Notes under the pieces: model-generated
Told to the model about the DNA's origin: nothing
Database searches by the model: none
Seen by the model: the letters and a program-made list of their open reading frames with translations, nothing else
NCBI GenBank assembly: GCA_025355485.1
Contig: JANXZP010000086.1
Coordinates: forward strand, 1-11,185
Source of the DNA: Pseudomonadota bacterium
GTDB lineage: Bacteria > Pseudomonadota > Gammaproteobacteria > Xanthomonadales > Xanthomonadaceae
Direction: 5' to 3'
DNA: 11,185 nucleotides
Made by a program: the position numbers and the translations under genes
In this document: in pieces, positions 1 to 6,748 of the stretch
How positions within the stretch are numbered: the first letter of the stretch is position 1
How the letters are laid out: each line of letters starts with the position of its first letter

Positions 1-356
1 TAACTGTTGTCGTCGAACTTCCCGCCGGCGTGCAGCACGGTCATGATGACCTCGGCCGCAGACACACCCTCTTCCTTGTGGATGTCGGTCGGAATGCCTC
101 GCCCGTTGTCGGAGACCGACACCGAGCCGTCGGCATGGAGCACAACCTCGACCCGGTCGCAATAGCCGGCCAGGGCCTCGTCGATCGCGTTGTCGACGAC
201 CTCAAAGACCATGTGGTGCAGTCCGGTGCCGTCGTGGACGTCGCCGATATACATGCCCGGACGTTTGCGGACGGCCTCGAGGCCGCGCAGGACGGTGATG
301 CGGGTGGAGTCGTAGGTATTGTTCTGCTTGTCGCCGGAAGTGCTGTCGTCGGTCAT
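1..356 (-). CDS. gyrB: DNA gyrase subunit B, N-terminal fragment (runs off left edge)
   Basis: GyrB is the ATPase subunit of DNA gyrase, which introduces negative supercoils together with GyrA. Only the first 118 codons are inside the window, and the frame is open at the left edge. They cover the start of the GHKL ATP-binding domain. Visible motifs are EVVDNAIDEA, with the catalytic base Glu52 and the Mg-binding Asn56 (E. coli E42 and N46), and SDNGRGIPTD, with Asp83 contacting adenine (E. coli D73). KRPGMYIGDVHDGTGLHHMV and VLHAGGKFDDNS are also typical. The ATG at 356 gives a short polar N-terminal extension before YDSTRITVLRGLEAVRKRPGMYIG, as in Xanthomonadales GyrB. It lies 71 nt downstream of recF on the same strand, with only a weak AGGG-type ribosome site. 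Identification is certain; only the C-terminal extent is unseen. Confidence 0.97.
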   Translation of the reverse strand, partial: MTDDSTSGDKQNNTYDSTRITVLRGLEAVRKRPGMYIGDVHDGTGLHHMVFEVVDNAIDEALAGYCDRVEVVLHADGSVSVSDNGRGIPTDIHKEEGVSAAEVIMTVLHAGGKFDDNS

Positions 357-384
357 GCGTACTCAGGCCCTGGATGCGCCCGCG

Positions 385-402
385 CGATGCCGTTGGGCAT
401 CG
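385..402. repeat. short perfect hairpin in the recF-gyrB gap
   Basis: A 7-bp perfect stem (CGATGCC / GGCATCG) with a GTTG/CAAC loop sits in the 71-nt recF-gyrB spacer, 29 nt upstream of the gyrB start. In the direction of transcription (minus strand) it is followed by GC-rich sequence and not a T run, so it does not look like an intrinsic terminator. It could affect gyrB leader folding or be chance. Confidence 0.35.
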
Positions 403-427
403 TTTGGGACTGCGTGAAGACTGGTAA

Positions 428-1513
428 TTATAGCAGTGCGCGAACCTTGCCCTGTTCCACGTGGAACCGCGATACGGGTACCCCGGTCGCCGCAACCGCG
501 GCCGGTTCTTCGGTGCCTGTCAACAGTATTTGGGCGCCATTCGCTGCCAAGTCGATCAACACGCGCTGCTGGTGCGCGAGATCAAGCTCTGATGCCAGGT
601 CGTCCAGAGCGATGATCGGCCACTCCCCGAGCGCGTTGGCGTATGCGCGGCCCTGCGCCAGCACGCACGCGATGGCAACAAGTTTTTCCTGGCCGCGCGA
701 CAGCGCGTTGCGACCGGGTATCCGCTCGAATCCGATCCGCCAATCGGCGCGGTGCGGCCCGGTTCCGCTGTGGCCAAGCAACAGGTCGCGTTCCTGCGAC
801 TGCGCCAAGGCATCTCCCAGCGATTGCTCATCGCGACGCCAGCCCGGCAGAAACTCTAGCCTGAGCGCACCAAGTTCCGGCAGATACAGCGATGCGATTT
901 GCGCAAGCAAGGGCTCGAGCTGACACAAGGACATCGCACGCATGCGCGTCACCGGCTCGCCTGCCTCAACCAGTTCGCGATCCCACGGTAACAACAACCC
1001 GGCGCGCGGCCTGGTTTTCAGCAACGCATTGCGCTGCTTCAGTGCGCGCGCATAACGCCGCCAGACTGGCAGGAAGTCCGGTTCCACGTGGAACAAGGCC
1101 CAATCGAGGAACTGCCGACGCTGTTCCGAGCCTCCGGCGATCAGGTCGTGGCTACCCGGCTCGAAGCTGAGCACGGCCAGCGCCGCGCACAGTTCGGCCA
1201 AGCTAGCGACCGGCTCGGAATCCAGCCGCGCCTCCCAGTCGCGTCCGGAATGGCGCAATCCGGCACGTCGCTTGCGGCCGCCGTGCTCGCGCCACTCGGC
1301 AAAGACCTCCAGATCGGGTTCGCCCTGCCGCACCAGCCCGTCACGTACCCGACCACGGAATGAGCGTCCATTTGCCAGCAGATGGACGGCCTCCAGCAGG
1401 GTGGTCTTGCCGGCCCCGTTGCCTCCGGTGATAAGGTTGATGCCGGGCGCCGGGCGCAACTCAACAGCATCGAACCCGCGAAAACGGGCTAGGCTCAACC
1501 GTTCTAGCTGCAT
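428..1513 (-). CDS. recF: DNA replication and repair protein RecF
   Basis: RecF is an SMC-like ABC ATPase that, with RecO and RecR, loads RecA at single-strand gaps and stalled forks. The 361-residue product has the usual family length. The N-terminus MQLERLSLARFRGF leads into the Walker A motif GGNGAGKT (residues 30-37), followed by LLEAVHLLANGRSFRG, a RecF hallmark. The ABC signature LSRGQ lies at 271-275 and Walker B IIALDD at 300-305, followed by a D-loop (ASELD). LLTGTE near the C-terminus is also typical. The ATG at 1513 gives the canonical start, 27 nt after the dnaN stop, with no strong Shine-Dalgarno visible. It is placed between dnaN and gyrB and is probably co-transcribed with them. 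No missing motif or disruption is seen. Confidence 0.97.
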   Translation of the reverse strand: MQLERLSLARFRGFDAVELRPAPGINLITGGNGAGKTTLLEAVHLLANGRSFRGRVRDGLVRQGEPDLEVFAEWREHGGRKRRAGLRHSGRDWEARLDSEPVASLAELCAALAVLSFEPGSHDLIAGGSEQRRQFLDWALFHVEPDFLPVWRRYARALKQRNALLKTRPRAGLLLPWDRELVEAGEPVTRMRAMSLCQLEPLLAQIASLYLPELGALRLEFLPGWRRDEQSLGDALAQSQERDLLLGHSGTGPHRADWRIGFERIPGRNALSRGQEKLVAIACVLAQGRAYANALGEWPIIALDDLASELDLAHQQRVLIDLAANGAQILLTGTEEPAAVAATGVPVSRFHVEQGKVRALL

Positions 1514-1540
1514 CGCAGGTTGCCGGTCACAACGCGCTGG

Positions 1541-2641
1541 TCACAGCCGCAGCGGCATCACCACATGGCGGCAGCGATCGTTCCCGGCTTCGCGCAGCAG
1601 GGCGCTGGAGTTGGCATCGCGCAAGGCGATCAGCACCGTGTCCTCGCGCAAGGCGCCGAGTGCATCGAGCAGATAGGTCACGTTGAAACCGACCGCCAAG
1701 CCATCGACCTTGGTGTCGGCCTCGACTTCTTCCTGCGCTTCTTCCTGCTCGGGATTATGCGCGACCAGCAGTAGCTGGCCTGGGCTGACCTCGACCTTCA
1801 CGCCGCGATATTTCTCGTTGGAAAGGATCGCCGCGCGTTGCAGTGCCGCGCGCAAGACCTCTCGATCGACACGGACCTCCTTGTCGGCGCCGATCGGAAT
1901 CACCGCGTCGTAATCCGGGAACCGGCCGTCGATGAGCTTGGAGGTGAAGGTCACGTCCTCGCGCCGCAGCCGCAAGTGATTGCGACCGACTTCCAGTTCG
2001 ACCTCGCGGTCGCCACCCTCGAGCAATCGCTGCAGTTCCAGCACCCCTTTGCGCGGCACGATGATCTGCTTGCGCGACTGCGAGCCTGCAGGCAACGGGG
2101 TTTCGCACATCGCCAAGCGGTGGCCGTCGGTCGCCACGCAGCGAAGCGAGTTCTCGCGCAGATCCAACAGCAAGCCGTTGAGGTAATAACGCACGTCCTG
2201 CTGGGCCATCGCGAACGAGGTACGCTCGATCAATTCCTTGAGCGCTGCTTCGGGAACGCGAACCCGCTCCACCAGCTCAATGTCCTCGATCGCCGGGAAC
2301 TCGGTGGGCGACAGCGCAGCCAAGGTGAATCGGCTGCGCCCGGCCTGCACTGTGACCTTGTCGTCGTTTTGGGACAGGGAAATTTTGCTGCCATCAGGCA
2401 GGGCGCGGACGATTTCAAACAACTTCCGCGCCGGGATCGTGGTTTCACCATCCTTCGCATCGTCGACTGCGGTGCGTGCGACCATTTCGACTTCTAGGTC
2501 GGTACCCGTCAGCGACAGTTGCCCGCTTTTCACAACGACCAACAGGTTGGCGAGAACCGGCAAGGTGTGCCTGCGTTCGACCACGTTGACGACTTGCTGG
2601 AGCGGCTTGAGCAGAACTTCGCGCTGAAGGCTGAAACGCAT
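1541..2641 (-). CDS. dnaN: DNA polymerase III subunit beta (sliding clamp)
   Basis: DnaN forms the ring-shaped dimeric clamp that tethers DNA polymerase III and other partners to DNA. The ATG at 2641 gives MRFSLQREVLLKPLQQV and 366 residues, the same length as E. coli beta. An in-frame TTG at 2653 would add four residues (MGPH), but it overlaps the GGGG ribosome-binding stretch that sits 6 nt before the ATG, so the ATG is preferred. Recognisable clamp motifs are TLPVLANLL (26-34), TDGHRLA (171-177), LIDGRFPDY (236-244), NPEQEEAQEE (296-305) and the C-terminal VMPLRL that lines the partner-binding pocket. It lies downstream of dnaA across the putative origin gap and 27 nt upstream of recF. No convincing sigma-70 promoter was found in the gap, so it may rely partly on dnaA readthrough. 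Confidence 0.98.
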   Translation of the reverse strand: MRFSLQREVLLKPLQQVVNVVERRHTLPVLANLLVVVKSGQLSLTGTDLEVEMVARTAVDDAKDGETTIPARKLFEIVRALPDGSKISLSQNDDKVTVQAGRSRFTLAALSPTEFPAIEDIELVERVRVPEAALKELIERTSFAMAQQDVRYYLNGLLLDLRENSLRCVATDGHRLAMCETPLPAGSQSRKQIIVPRKGVLELQRLLEGGDREVELEVGRNHLRLRREDVTFTSKLIDGRFPDYDAVIPIGADKEVRVDREVLRAALQRAAILSNEKYRGVKVEVSPGQLLLVAHNPEQEEAQEEVEADTKVDGLAVGFNVTYLLDALGALREDTVLIALRDANSSALLREAGNDRCRHVVMPLRL

Positions 2642-2680
2642 GTGCGGCCCCAAGATTTAGATGTATTAAAAGTAAAAGAC

Positions 2681-2694
2681 TGGTGGTGGTGGTG
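2681..2694 (+). repeat. TGG trinucleotide run with G-quadruplex-compatible spacing
   Basis: Four TGG units plus TG give four GG pairs separated by single T residues on the plus strand (2682-2692). This spacing could form a two-tetrad G-quadruplex. In dnaN mRNA the same stretch reads ACC repeats, 40-53 nt before the start codon. It is a simple repeat and therefore could also be length-variable. Confidence 0.6.
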
Positions 2695-2709
2695 TCTTGT
2701 CGAACCCCG

Positions 2710-2751
2710 TATAACTCATTTATCTGCTTGTTTTATATTGATTTTATGCAT
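2710..2751. other. AT-rich segment, candidate DNA unwinding element
   Basis: Only 9 of 42 bases are G or C (21%), in a region whose neighbours are about two-thirds GC. It contains TTTTATATTGATTTTATGCA. It lies on the dnaN side of the DnaA boxes, where duplex opening would be expected if the boxes nucleate DnaA. Assignment as an unwinding element is inferred from composition and position. Confidence 0.5.
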
Positions 2752-2794
2752 CGTGGAAGGCTGTGGGTGTGTTTATTAATTTGGTGGGAAAGTC

Positions 2795-2803
2795 TGTGGA
2801 TAT
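2795..2803 (-). promoter_or_regulatory. DnaA box, 8/9 match
   Basis: TGTGGATAT on the plus strand reads ATATCCACA on the minus strand, one mismatch from TTATCCACA. It is inverted relative to the perfect box at 2831-2839, 27 bp away. It is flanked by GGGAAAG and CTTTTCCC, a near inverted repeat around the box. Confidence 0.65.
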
Positions 2804-2830
2804 CTTTTCCCCCGTCTAGCGACACCCAAC

Positions 2831-2839
2831 TTATCCACA
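2831..2839 (+). promoter_or_regulatory. DnaA box, perfect consensus TTATCCACA
   Basis: This is an exact match to the high-affinity DnaA box. It begins 3 nt downstream of the dnaA stop codon and is the only perfect copy noticed in the window. Confidence 0.85.
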
Positions 2840-2842
2840 GCT

Positions 2843-4162
2843 TCACTCAGTGAGTTTGCGGATCAGTTTCTCCCAATCCTCACGCAGTTTGCCATCCGTT
2901 TCGATCAACTCGCGTACCCGTTTGCAGCCGTGCATCACCGTTGTATGGTCTCGCCCGCCAAACTTGTCGCCGATTTCCGGCAGGCTGTGTTCGGTCAACT
3001 CCTTGGCCAACGCCATCGCCATCTGTCGCGGCCGCGCAACCGAGCGTGTCCGCCCTTTCGACCACAAAACCTTGACCTGCAAGCCATAGTAGTCTGCCAC
3101 GGTCTTCTGGATGTTTTCGATCGAGATCGCCTGTTCCTGCGCATGCAACATCCCGCGCAGGGCTTCCTGGGCGAACTCGACCGTGATCGTCCTGCTGGTG
3201 AAATTCGCGCGCGCGGCCAACGTGTTGAGCGCGCCTTCGAGATCGCGCACGTTCGAGCGCATCTTGCGTGCCATAAGCAGCGCCACATCCTCGGGGATAT
3301 CCAGTCCACGCTCCTTCGCCTTGGCCACCACGATCCTGGCGCGGGTTTCGTAGTCGGGCGGGTCGATGGCGACGGACAAACCCCACGACAACCTCCCCTT
3401 GAGTCGGGGTTCAAGATTTTCCACCTCGCGCGGATAACGGTCACAAGTCAGGATGATCTGCTGCTTGCCGTCGAACAGCGCATTGAACGTGTGGAAGAAT
3501 TCTTCTTGGGTGCGGTCCTTGCCGGCGAAGAACTGGATATCGTCGAGCAATAGCGCGGACACTGAACGGAACTGCGCCTTGAACTGATCCATCGCCTTGT
3601 CCTGCAAGGCTTTCATCATCGCGCTGAAGAACTGTTCCGAACGCAGATACAGCACCCGGCTGGTCGGATCATGGGCGCGCATCAGGTTACCCGCAGCGAT
3701 CATCAGGTGGGTCTTGCCCAGCCCGGTTCCGCCGTACAACAGCAACGGATTGTGGGCACGATCCCCGGGCTTCTGCGCGGCCTGCCAGGCGGCGGCGCGG
3801 CCGAGCTGGTTGGAGCGGCCCTCGACGAAATTATCGAAGGTGTAGTGCGGATCGAGCGTGGATGGCGCGTTGGCTTCGGCGAGTCTCGGCATGCTGGTTG
3901 CATTGACGGATGTCGCCGCGCGCGCAATCGCGCCGACTTCAACGTGTACCTGGATCGTGGTGCCAGCGAAGTGGTCGGCCAGTTCTCGGATACGCGCCAG
4001 ATGCCGTGTACGCACCTCGTCCACCACGTACGCGTTCGGCGCATACAGCGTCAGGCGATCGTCGCGAACATCGGCCTGCAGGGGTTTCAGCCACGTATGC
4101 ACGTCCGCGGCCGGAAGCTCGGCCTCAAGGCGTTCCAGGCAGCGGGACCATACGGATAGCAT
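2843..4162 (-). CDS. dnaA: chromosomal replication initiator protein DnaA
   Basis: DnaA is the AAA+ initiator that binds oriC boxes, opens the duplex and helps load DnaB. From the ATG at 4162 it has 439 residues. The start MLSVWSRCLERLEAELP aligns with the N-terminus of Xanthomonadales DnaA; an in-frame TTG at 4195 would add 11 residues but lies inside a palindrome and gives an unrelated extension. Visible parts: domain I with HTWLKPLQ, a short variable linker (about residues 75-100), Walker A GGTGLGKT (144-151), Walker B LLLDD (204-208), the RLKGR box with Arg253 and the Arg257 finger, and domain IV with the box-recognition motif GRDHTTVMHGC (403-413). Before that motif the usual D-LLSKRR reads V-LWSKGR (365-371), an unusual run of changes, while the residue matching E. 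coli R399 is kept. No clear Shine-Dalgarno precedes the ATG. Confidence 0.98.
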   Translation of the reverse strand: MLSVWSRCLERLEAELPAADVHTWLKPLQADVRDDRLTLYAPNAYVVDEVRTRHLARIRELADHFAGTTIQVHVEVGAIARAATSVNATSMPRLAEANAPSTLDPHYTFDNFVEGRSNQLGRAAAWQAAQKPGDRAHNPLLLYGGTGLGKTHLMIAAGNLMRAHDPTSRVLYLRSEQFFSAMMKALQDKAMDQFKAQFRSVSALLLDDIQFFAGKDRTQEEFFHTFNALFDGKQQIILTCDRYPREVENLEPRLKGRLSWGLSVAIDPPDYETRARIVVAKAKERGLDIPEDVALLMARKMRSNVRDLEGALNTLAARANFTSRTITVEFAQEALRGMLHAQEQAISIENIQKTVADYYGLQVKVLWSKGRTRSVARPRQMAMALAKELTEHSLPEIGDKFGGRDHTTVMHGCKRVRELIETDGKLREDWEKLIRKLTE

Positions 4163-4185
4163 CGGGGACAGGGAAGGTCTCGCGG

Positions 4186-4203
4186 GGCGACGCAAGCGTC
4201 GCC
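4186..4203. repeat. perfect 18-bp inverted repeat in the dnaA leader
   Basis: GGCGACGC, AA, GCGTCGCC form a perfect inverted repeat lying 23 nt upstream of the dnaA ATG and downstream of the predicted dnaA promoter. In RNA it would fold as a 7-bp stem with a 4-nt loop. It could be a protein operator or a leader hairpin; there is no T run, so it is not a terminator. The alternative TTG start at 4195 is in its centre. Confidence 0.6.
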
Positions 4204-4243
4204 ACTGGGAATTGCAGGGCTTGGGAACAGCAGGAATGACTGC

Positions 4244-4273
4244 AGTCTAACCGCGCAACGGCGACCATGCCAA
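4244..4273 (-). promoter_or_regulatory. predicted sigma-70 promoter of dnaA
   Basis: On the minus strand, TTGGCA (4268-4273; 5/6 to the -35 consensus) is separated by 18 bp from TAGACT (4244-4249; 4/6 to the -10 consensus). Transcription would start near 4237 and give a leader of about 75 nt containing the 4186-4203 palindrome. This is a prediction by eye. Confidence 0.5.
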
Positions 4274-4284
4274 GCGCGGCAAGC

Positions 4285-4313
4285 TTGCGCGCGCGCCGCC
4301 GCGCAGCTATAGT
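4285..4313 (+). promoter_or_regulatory. predicted sigma-70 promoter of rpmH-rnpA
   Basis: TTGCGC (4285-4290) is followed after exactly 17 bp by TATAGT (4308-4313; 5/6 to the -10 consensus). Transcription would start around 4320, giving a leader of about 30 nt before rpmH. The spacer begins with alternating GC dinucleotides. The -35 is weak, but the -10 and the spacing are good. Confidence 0.6.
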
Positions 4314-4349
4314 TCGCGGTCTTACCCACGCATTGCCCGGAGTGCCGCG

Positions 4350-4490
4350 ATGGCCACCAAGCGCACCTATCAGCCCAGCAACATCAAGCGCAAGCGCGAT
4401 CACGGATTTCGCGCGCGCATGAAAACCGCGGACGGCCGCAAGATCCTGGCACGTCGTCGTGCCAAGGGCCGCGCTCGCCTCGCCGTCTGA
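4350..4490 (+). CDS. rpmH: 50S ribosomal protein L34
   Basis: L34 is a small, very basic protein of the large ribosomal subunit. The 46-residue product MATKRTYQPSNIKRKRDHGFRARMKTADGRKILARRRAKGRARLAV shows the family pattern: KRTYQPS, KRKR.HGFRARM, and the C-terminal RRRAKGR.RL. A GGAG Shine-Dalgarno at 4339-4342 sits 7 nt before the ATG. The gene is divergent from dnaA, has its own predicted promoter and is followed 37 nt later by rnpA, the conserved L34/RNase P pairing that couples ribosome and tRNA-processing supply. Length and start are standard. Confidence 0.98.
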   Translation: MATKRTYQPSNIKRKRDHGFRARMKTADGRKILARRRAKGRARLAV

Positions 4491-4527
4491 TCCGCGTCCG
4501 GGGCGCACGCCGTCGGCTGCAATCGTG

Positions 4528-4947
4528 ATGGCAAGCAGCGACGCCGTCACGTTCCCGCCCAGTGTGCGTCTGCGCACTCCGCAACAGTTCAAGCACACCT
4601 TTTCACAGGGTAGCCGCATCAGCGCGACCCTGTTTCGTTTGCATGTGTGGTCGGGCGATGCACCGACGACGGCGCGCCTGGGCATTTCGGTTTCCAAGCG
4701 CGCCGCCGCGCACGCGGTCGAGCGCAACCGCATCAGGCGCATTGCACGCGAAAGTTTCCGGCATCGGCGCGCGCAACTGCCACCCGGCGATTACGTCCTG
4801 CTCGCGCAACGCGATGCGGCCGGCGCTTCGCCGGATGCATTGCGTGATGCACTCTCTGCGTTGTGGCAGCGCGCATGTGCGTTGAAGCCGGCGCCTGCAG
4901 CCCCCACAATGTCTGCGCGCGCCGGCAACGACGGCGAGTCCCACTGA
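4528..4947 (+). CDS. rnpA: ribonuclease P protein component
   Basis: RnpA is the protein cofactor of RNase P and helps the catalytic RNA bind and cleave the 5' leader of pre-tRNA. The 139-residue product has the family core: RLRTPQQFKHTFSQGSR (14-30), LGISVSKRAAAHAVERNRIRR (51-71) and the RNA-contacting signature ERNRIRRIARESFR (65-78), then LPPGDYVLLAQ. The ATG at 4528 is preferred, with a GTG directly before it; a GTG at 4459 is in frame but lies inside rpmH and gives no family-like sequence. No good Shine-Dalgarno is seen, so translation may be coupled to rpmH. The tail after about residue 118 (KPAPAAPTMSARAGNDGESH) exceeds the E. coli length (119) and looks unstructured. No yidD follows it. 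Confidence 0.96.
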   Translation: MASSDAVTFPPSVRLRTPQQFKHTFSQGSRISATLFRLHVWSGDAPTTARLGISVSKRAAAHAVERNRIRRIARESFRHRRAQLPPGDYVLLAQRDAAGASPDALRDALSALWQRACALKPAPAAPTMSARAGNDGESH

Positions 4948-5003
4948 TCCACCGAGTTCATCCCACCACCGGACCGCGAGGCCCGGCACGAGCGGCGCCC
5001 CCA

Positions 5004-6707
5004 ATGAATCAAACCCGTACGTTCTTGCTCGTCGCGTGGCTGGCGCTGGCCTATCTGGTCTGGCAGGCCTGGGAACAGGATCACGCTGCGCCGCCAGTCG
5101 CTGCCGCCACCACGAGCGCCAGCGCCAACGCAATTCCTGTCGCAGCCGCAAGTGTGCCGAGTCCATCTTCAGGCGTGCCAGCGGCCAACGCGCCGCCAAT
5201 GGCAATGCGTGCCGAAACCGCCGCCGCCGTCTCGGCACCGTCTGCGCCGCCGGTGATCCTGGGCAACGACGTGCTGCGCCTGCGCCTCTCGCCACGCGGT
5301 GCCGGCGTGGTCGGCGCCGACCTGCTCACGTACGGACAAACCGGTGCGCGCAACAGTCCGTCGATCAAGCTGTTCGACGACGAAGCGGCGGATTTCTTTG
5401 TCGCTGAATCCGGCCTTGCCAGCGCGAGCGGCCATGCGCCCAATCATGAAACCGTGTACCAGACAGAAGGCGGCGGCGGCGAAAAAATGCTCGCAGCGGG
5501 CGGCGAAAGCATCGCGCAATCGTTCCTGTGGACCGATCCTGACGGCATGCAGGTGCGCAAGACCTACACCCTCAAACGCGGCAGCTATGTGGTCGGCGTG
5601 CATGAGGAGATCCGCAACAACGGCGCGGTCGCGTGGACGGGCAACGATTACCGCCAGTTGCGCCGCGTGCCGCCGATCATCGCCAAGAGCGGCGGACTGA
5701 CCAATCCCGAGACCTACAGCTTTGTCGGCGCCGCATGGTACAGCCCCGAGGACAAGTACGAAACGCGCGCGTTCGCGAAGTTCGACCAGGCGCTGGACAA
5801 GACCGTGACCGGCGGCTGGACGGCGATGGTGCAGCATTATTTCCTCGCCGCATGGATTCCCGATCCGAAGGAAGGCGCGACGTTGTCGATCATGACTGGC
5901 GCGACGAATGGTGGGTCGGTCTATCGCATCATCGCGAAAGGCCCCGCGATGCAGATCCCCGCAGGCGGCAGTCGTTCGATCGATGCGCGTTTGTATGTCG
6001 GGCCGAAGTTGCAGGACGCGCTGCCCGCGATCGCGCCCGGGCTCGAACTGACCGTGGACTACGGCTGGTTCAAGACCCTTTCGCAACCGCTGTACTGGCT
6101 GCTGTCGAAGCTGCATTGGCTGCTCGGCAACTGGGGCTGGTCGATCATCGCGCTGGTGCTGCTGATCAAGCTCGCGATGTTCAAGTTCTCGGAAGCGCAG
6201 TACAAGAGCTTCGCGAAGTTGCGCGCGGTGCAACCGCGGCTGGAAGCGCTGAAGGAACGTTACGGCGACGACAAGCAGCAGTATCAGATGGCGATGCTGG
6301 AGTTGTACAAGAAGGAGAAGATCAACCCGGCCGGCGGCTGCCTGCCGATGCTGGTGCAGATCCCGATCTTCTTTGCGCTGTATCGCGTGCTGCTCGAAAG
6401 CGTCGAGTTGCGCCACGCACCGTGGGTGGGCTGGATCCACAGCCTCAGCGACCAGGATCCGTACTACGTGCTGCCCGCGTTGAACATGCTGGTGATGTTC
6501 GTCACCCAGCGCATGACCCCGTCGCCGGGCATCGATCCGATGCAGCAGCGGATGATGCAGATCATGCCGCTGGTGTTCGGCGTGATGTTCGCGTTCTTCC
6601 CGGCGGGGCTGGTGCTGTACTGGATCACCAACGGCGCGCTCGGCCTGTTGCAGCAATGGTGGCTGATGCGCAAGCACGGCCGACCGGGCGTTCCGGCGCG
6701 CGCGTGA
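5004..6707 (+). CDS. yidC: membrane protein insertase YidC
   Basis: YidC inserts and folds inner-membrane proteins, alone or with SecYEG. The 567-residue protein starts at the ATG at 5004, which puts the first membrane segment right at the N-terminus (about 6-22). In-frame starts further upstream lie within rnpA and would add a non-family extension. After the first segment comes an Ala/Pro/Ser-rich linker (about 28-85), then the large periplasmic P1 domain (about 86-350), then the conserved insertase core: WLLGNWGWSIIALVLLIKLAMF (372-393), the KLRAVQPRLEALKERYGDDKQ cytoplasmic helices, NPAGGCLPMLVQIPIFFALY (441-460), SVELRHAPWVGWIHSLSDQDPYYVLP (466-491) and FFPAGLVLYWITN (531-543). Lys389 stands where E. 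coli has the groove Arg366; a positive charge is kept, as in many relatives. It begins 56 nt after rnpA. Confidence 0.97.
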   Translation: MNQTRTFLLVAWLALAYLVWQAWEQDHAAPPVAAATTSASANAIPVAAASVPSPSSGVPAANAPPMAMRAETAAAVSAPSAPPVILGNDVLRLRLSPRGAGVVGADLLTYGQTGARNSPSIKLFDDEAADFFVAESGLASASGHAPNHETVYQTEGGGGEKMLAAGGESIAQSFLWTDPDGMQVRKTYTLKRGSYVVGVHEEIRNNGAVAWTGNDYRQLRRVPPIIAKSGGLTNPETYSFVGAAWYSPEDKYETRAFAKFDQALDKTVTGGWTAMVQHYFLAAWIPDPKEGATLSIMTGATNGGSVYRIIAKGPAMQIPAGGSRSIDARLYVGPKLQDALPAIAPGLELTVDYGWFKTLSQPLYWLLSKLHWLLGNWGWSIIALVLLIKLAMFKFSEAQYKSFAKLRAVQPRLEALKERYGDDKQQYQMAMLELYKKEKINPAGGCLPMLVQIPIFFALYRVLLESVELRHAPWVGWIHSLSDQDPYYVLPALNMLVMFVTQRMTPSPGIDPMQQRMMQIMPLVFGVMFAFFPAGLVLYWITNGALGLLQQWWLMRKHGRPGVPARA

Positions 6708-6748
6708 CGCACCCGCACGCATAAGCGGCATCCACGAAGGCGCGAACG

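Larger units (their letters stand above)
2642..2842. other. oriC: putative chromosomal replication origin (oriC), dnaA-dnaN intergenic region
   Basis: This 201-bp gap is strikingly AT-rich against its GC-rich surroundings. From the dnaA side it contains a perfect DnaA box at 2831-2839, an 8/9 box in opposite orientation at 2795-2803, a degenerate 6/9 copy at 2762-2770, AT-rich patches at 2770-2780 and 2710-2751, and a (TGG)n run at 2681-2694. There is no GATC, so no Dam/SeqA-type control is suggested. The position between dnaA and dnaN matches where origins have been placed in related genera. The number of recognisable boxes is low (two good ones), so weaker DnaA sites may exist that cannot be identified by eye. 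Origin function is inferred from context and motifs. Confidence 0.75.

Noticed and set aside
1838..2497. A 219-codon plus-strand open frame opposite dnaN
   Set aside because: Antisense shadow of dnaN; no recognisable domain and no ribosome site of note.
2663..2703. Possible dnaN promoter (TCGACA on the minus strand at 2698-2703 with downstream AT-rich hexamers)
   Set aside because: No -10 with acceptable sequence lies at 16-18 bp spacing; the nearest reasonable hexamers are too far or pair with ACCACC as a -35.
2733..2747. Possible IHF site around TTGATT in the origin gap
   Set aside because: Only half of the consensus is present; the spaced TTR/YAA part does not match.
4863..5003. Upstream in-frame starts for yidC within rnpA
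   Set aside because: The extension is not YidC-like and would displace the first membrane segment from the N-terminus.
6171..6173. Lys389 in YidC where E. coli has Arg366
   Set aside because: Charge is conserved and Lys at this position is known in other gammaproteobacterial YidC proteins, so it is not remarkable.
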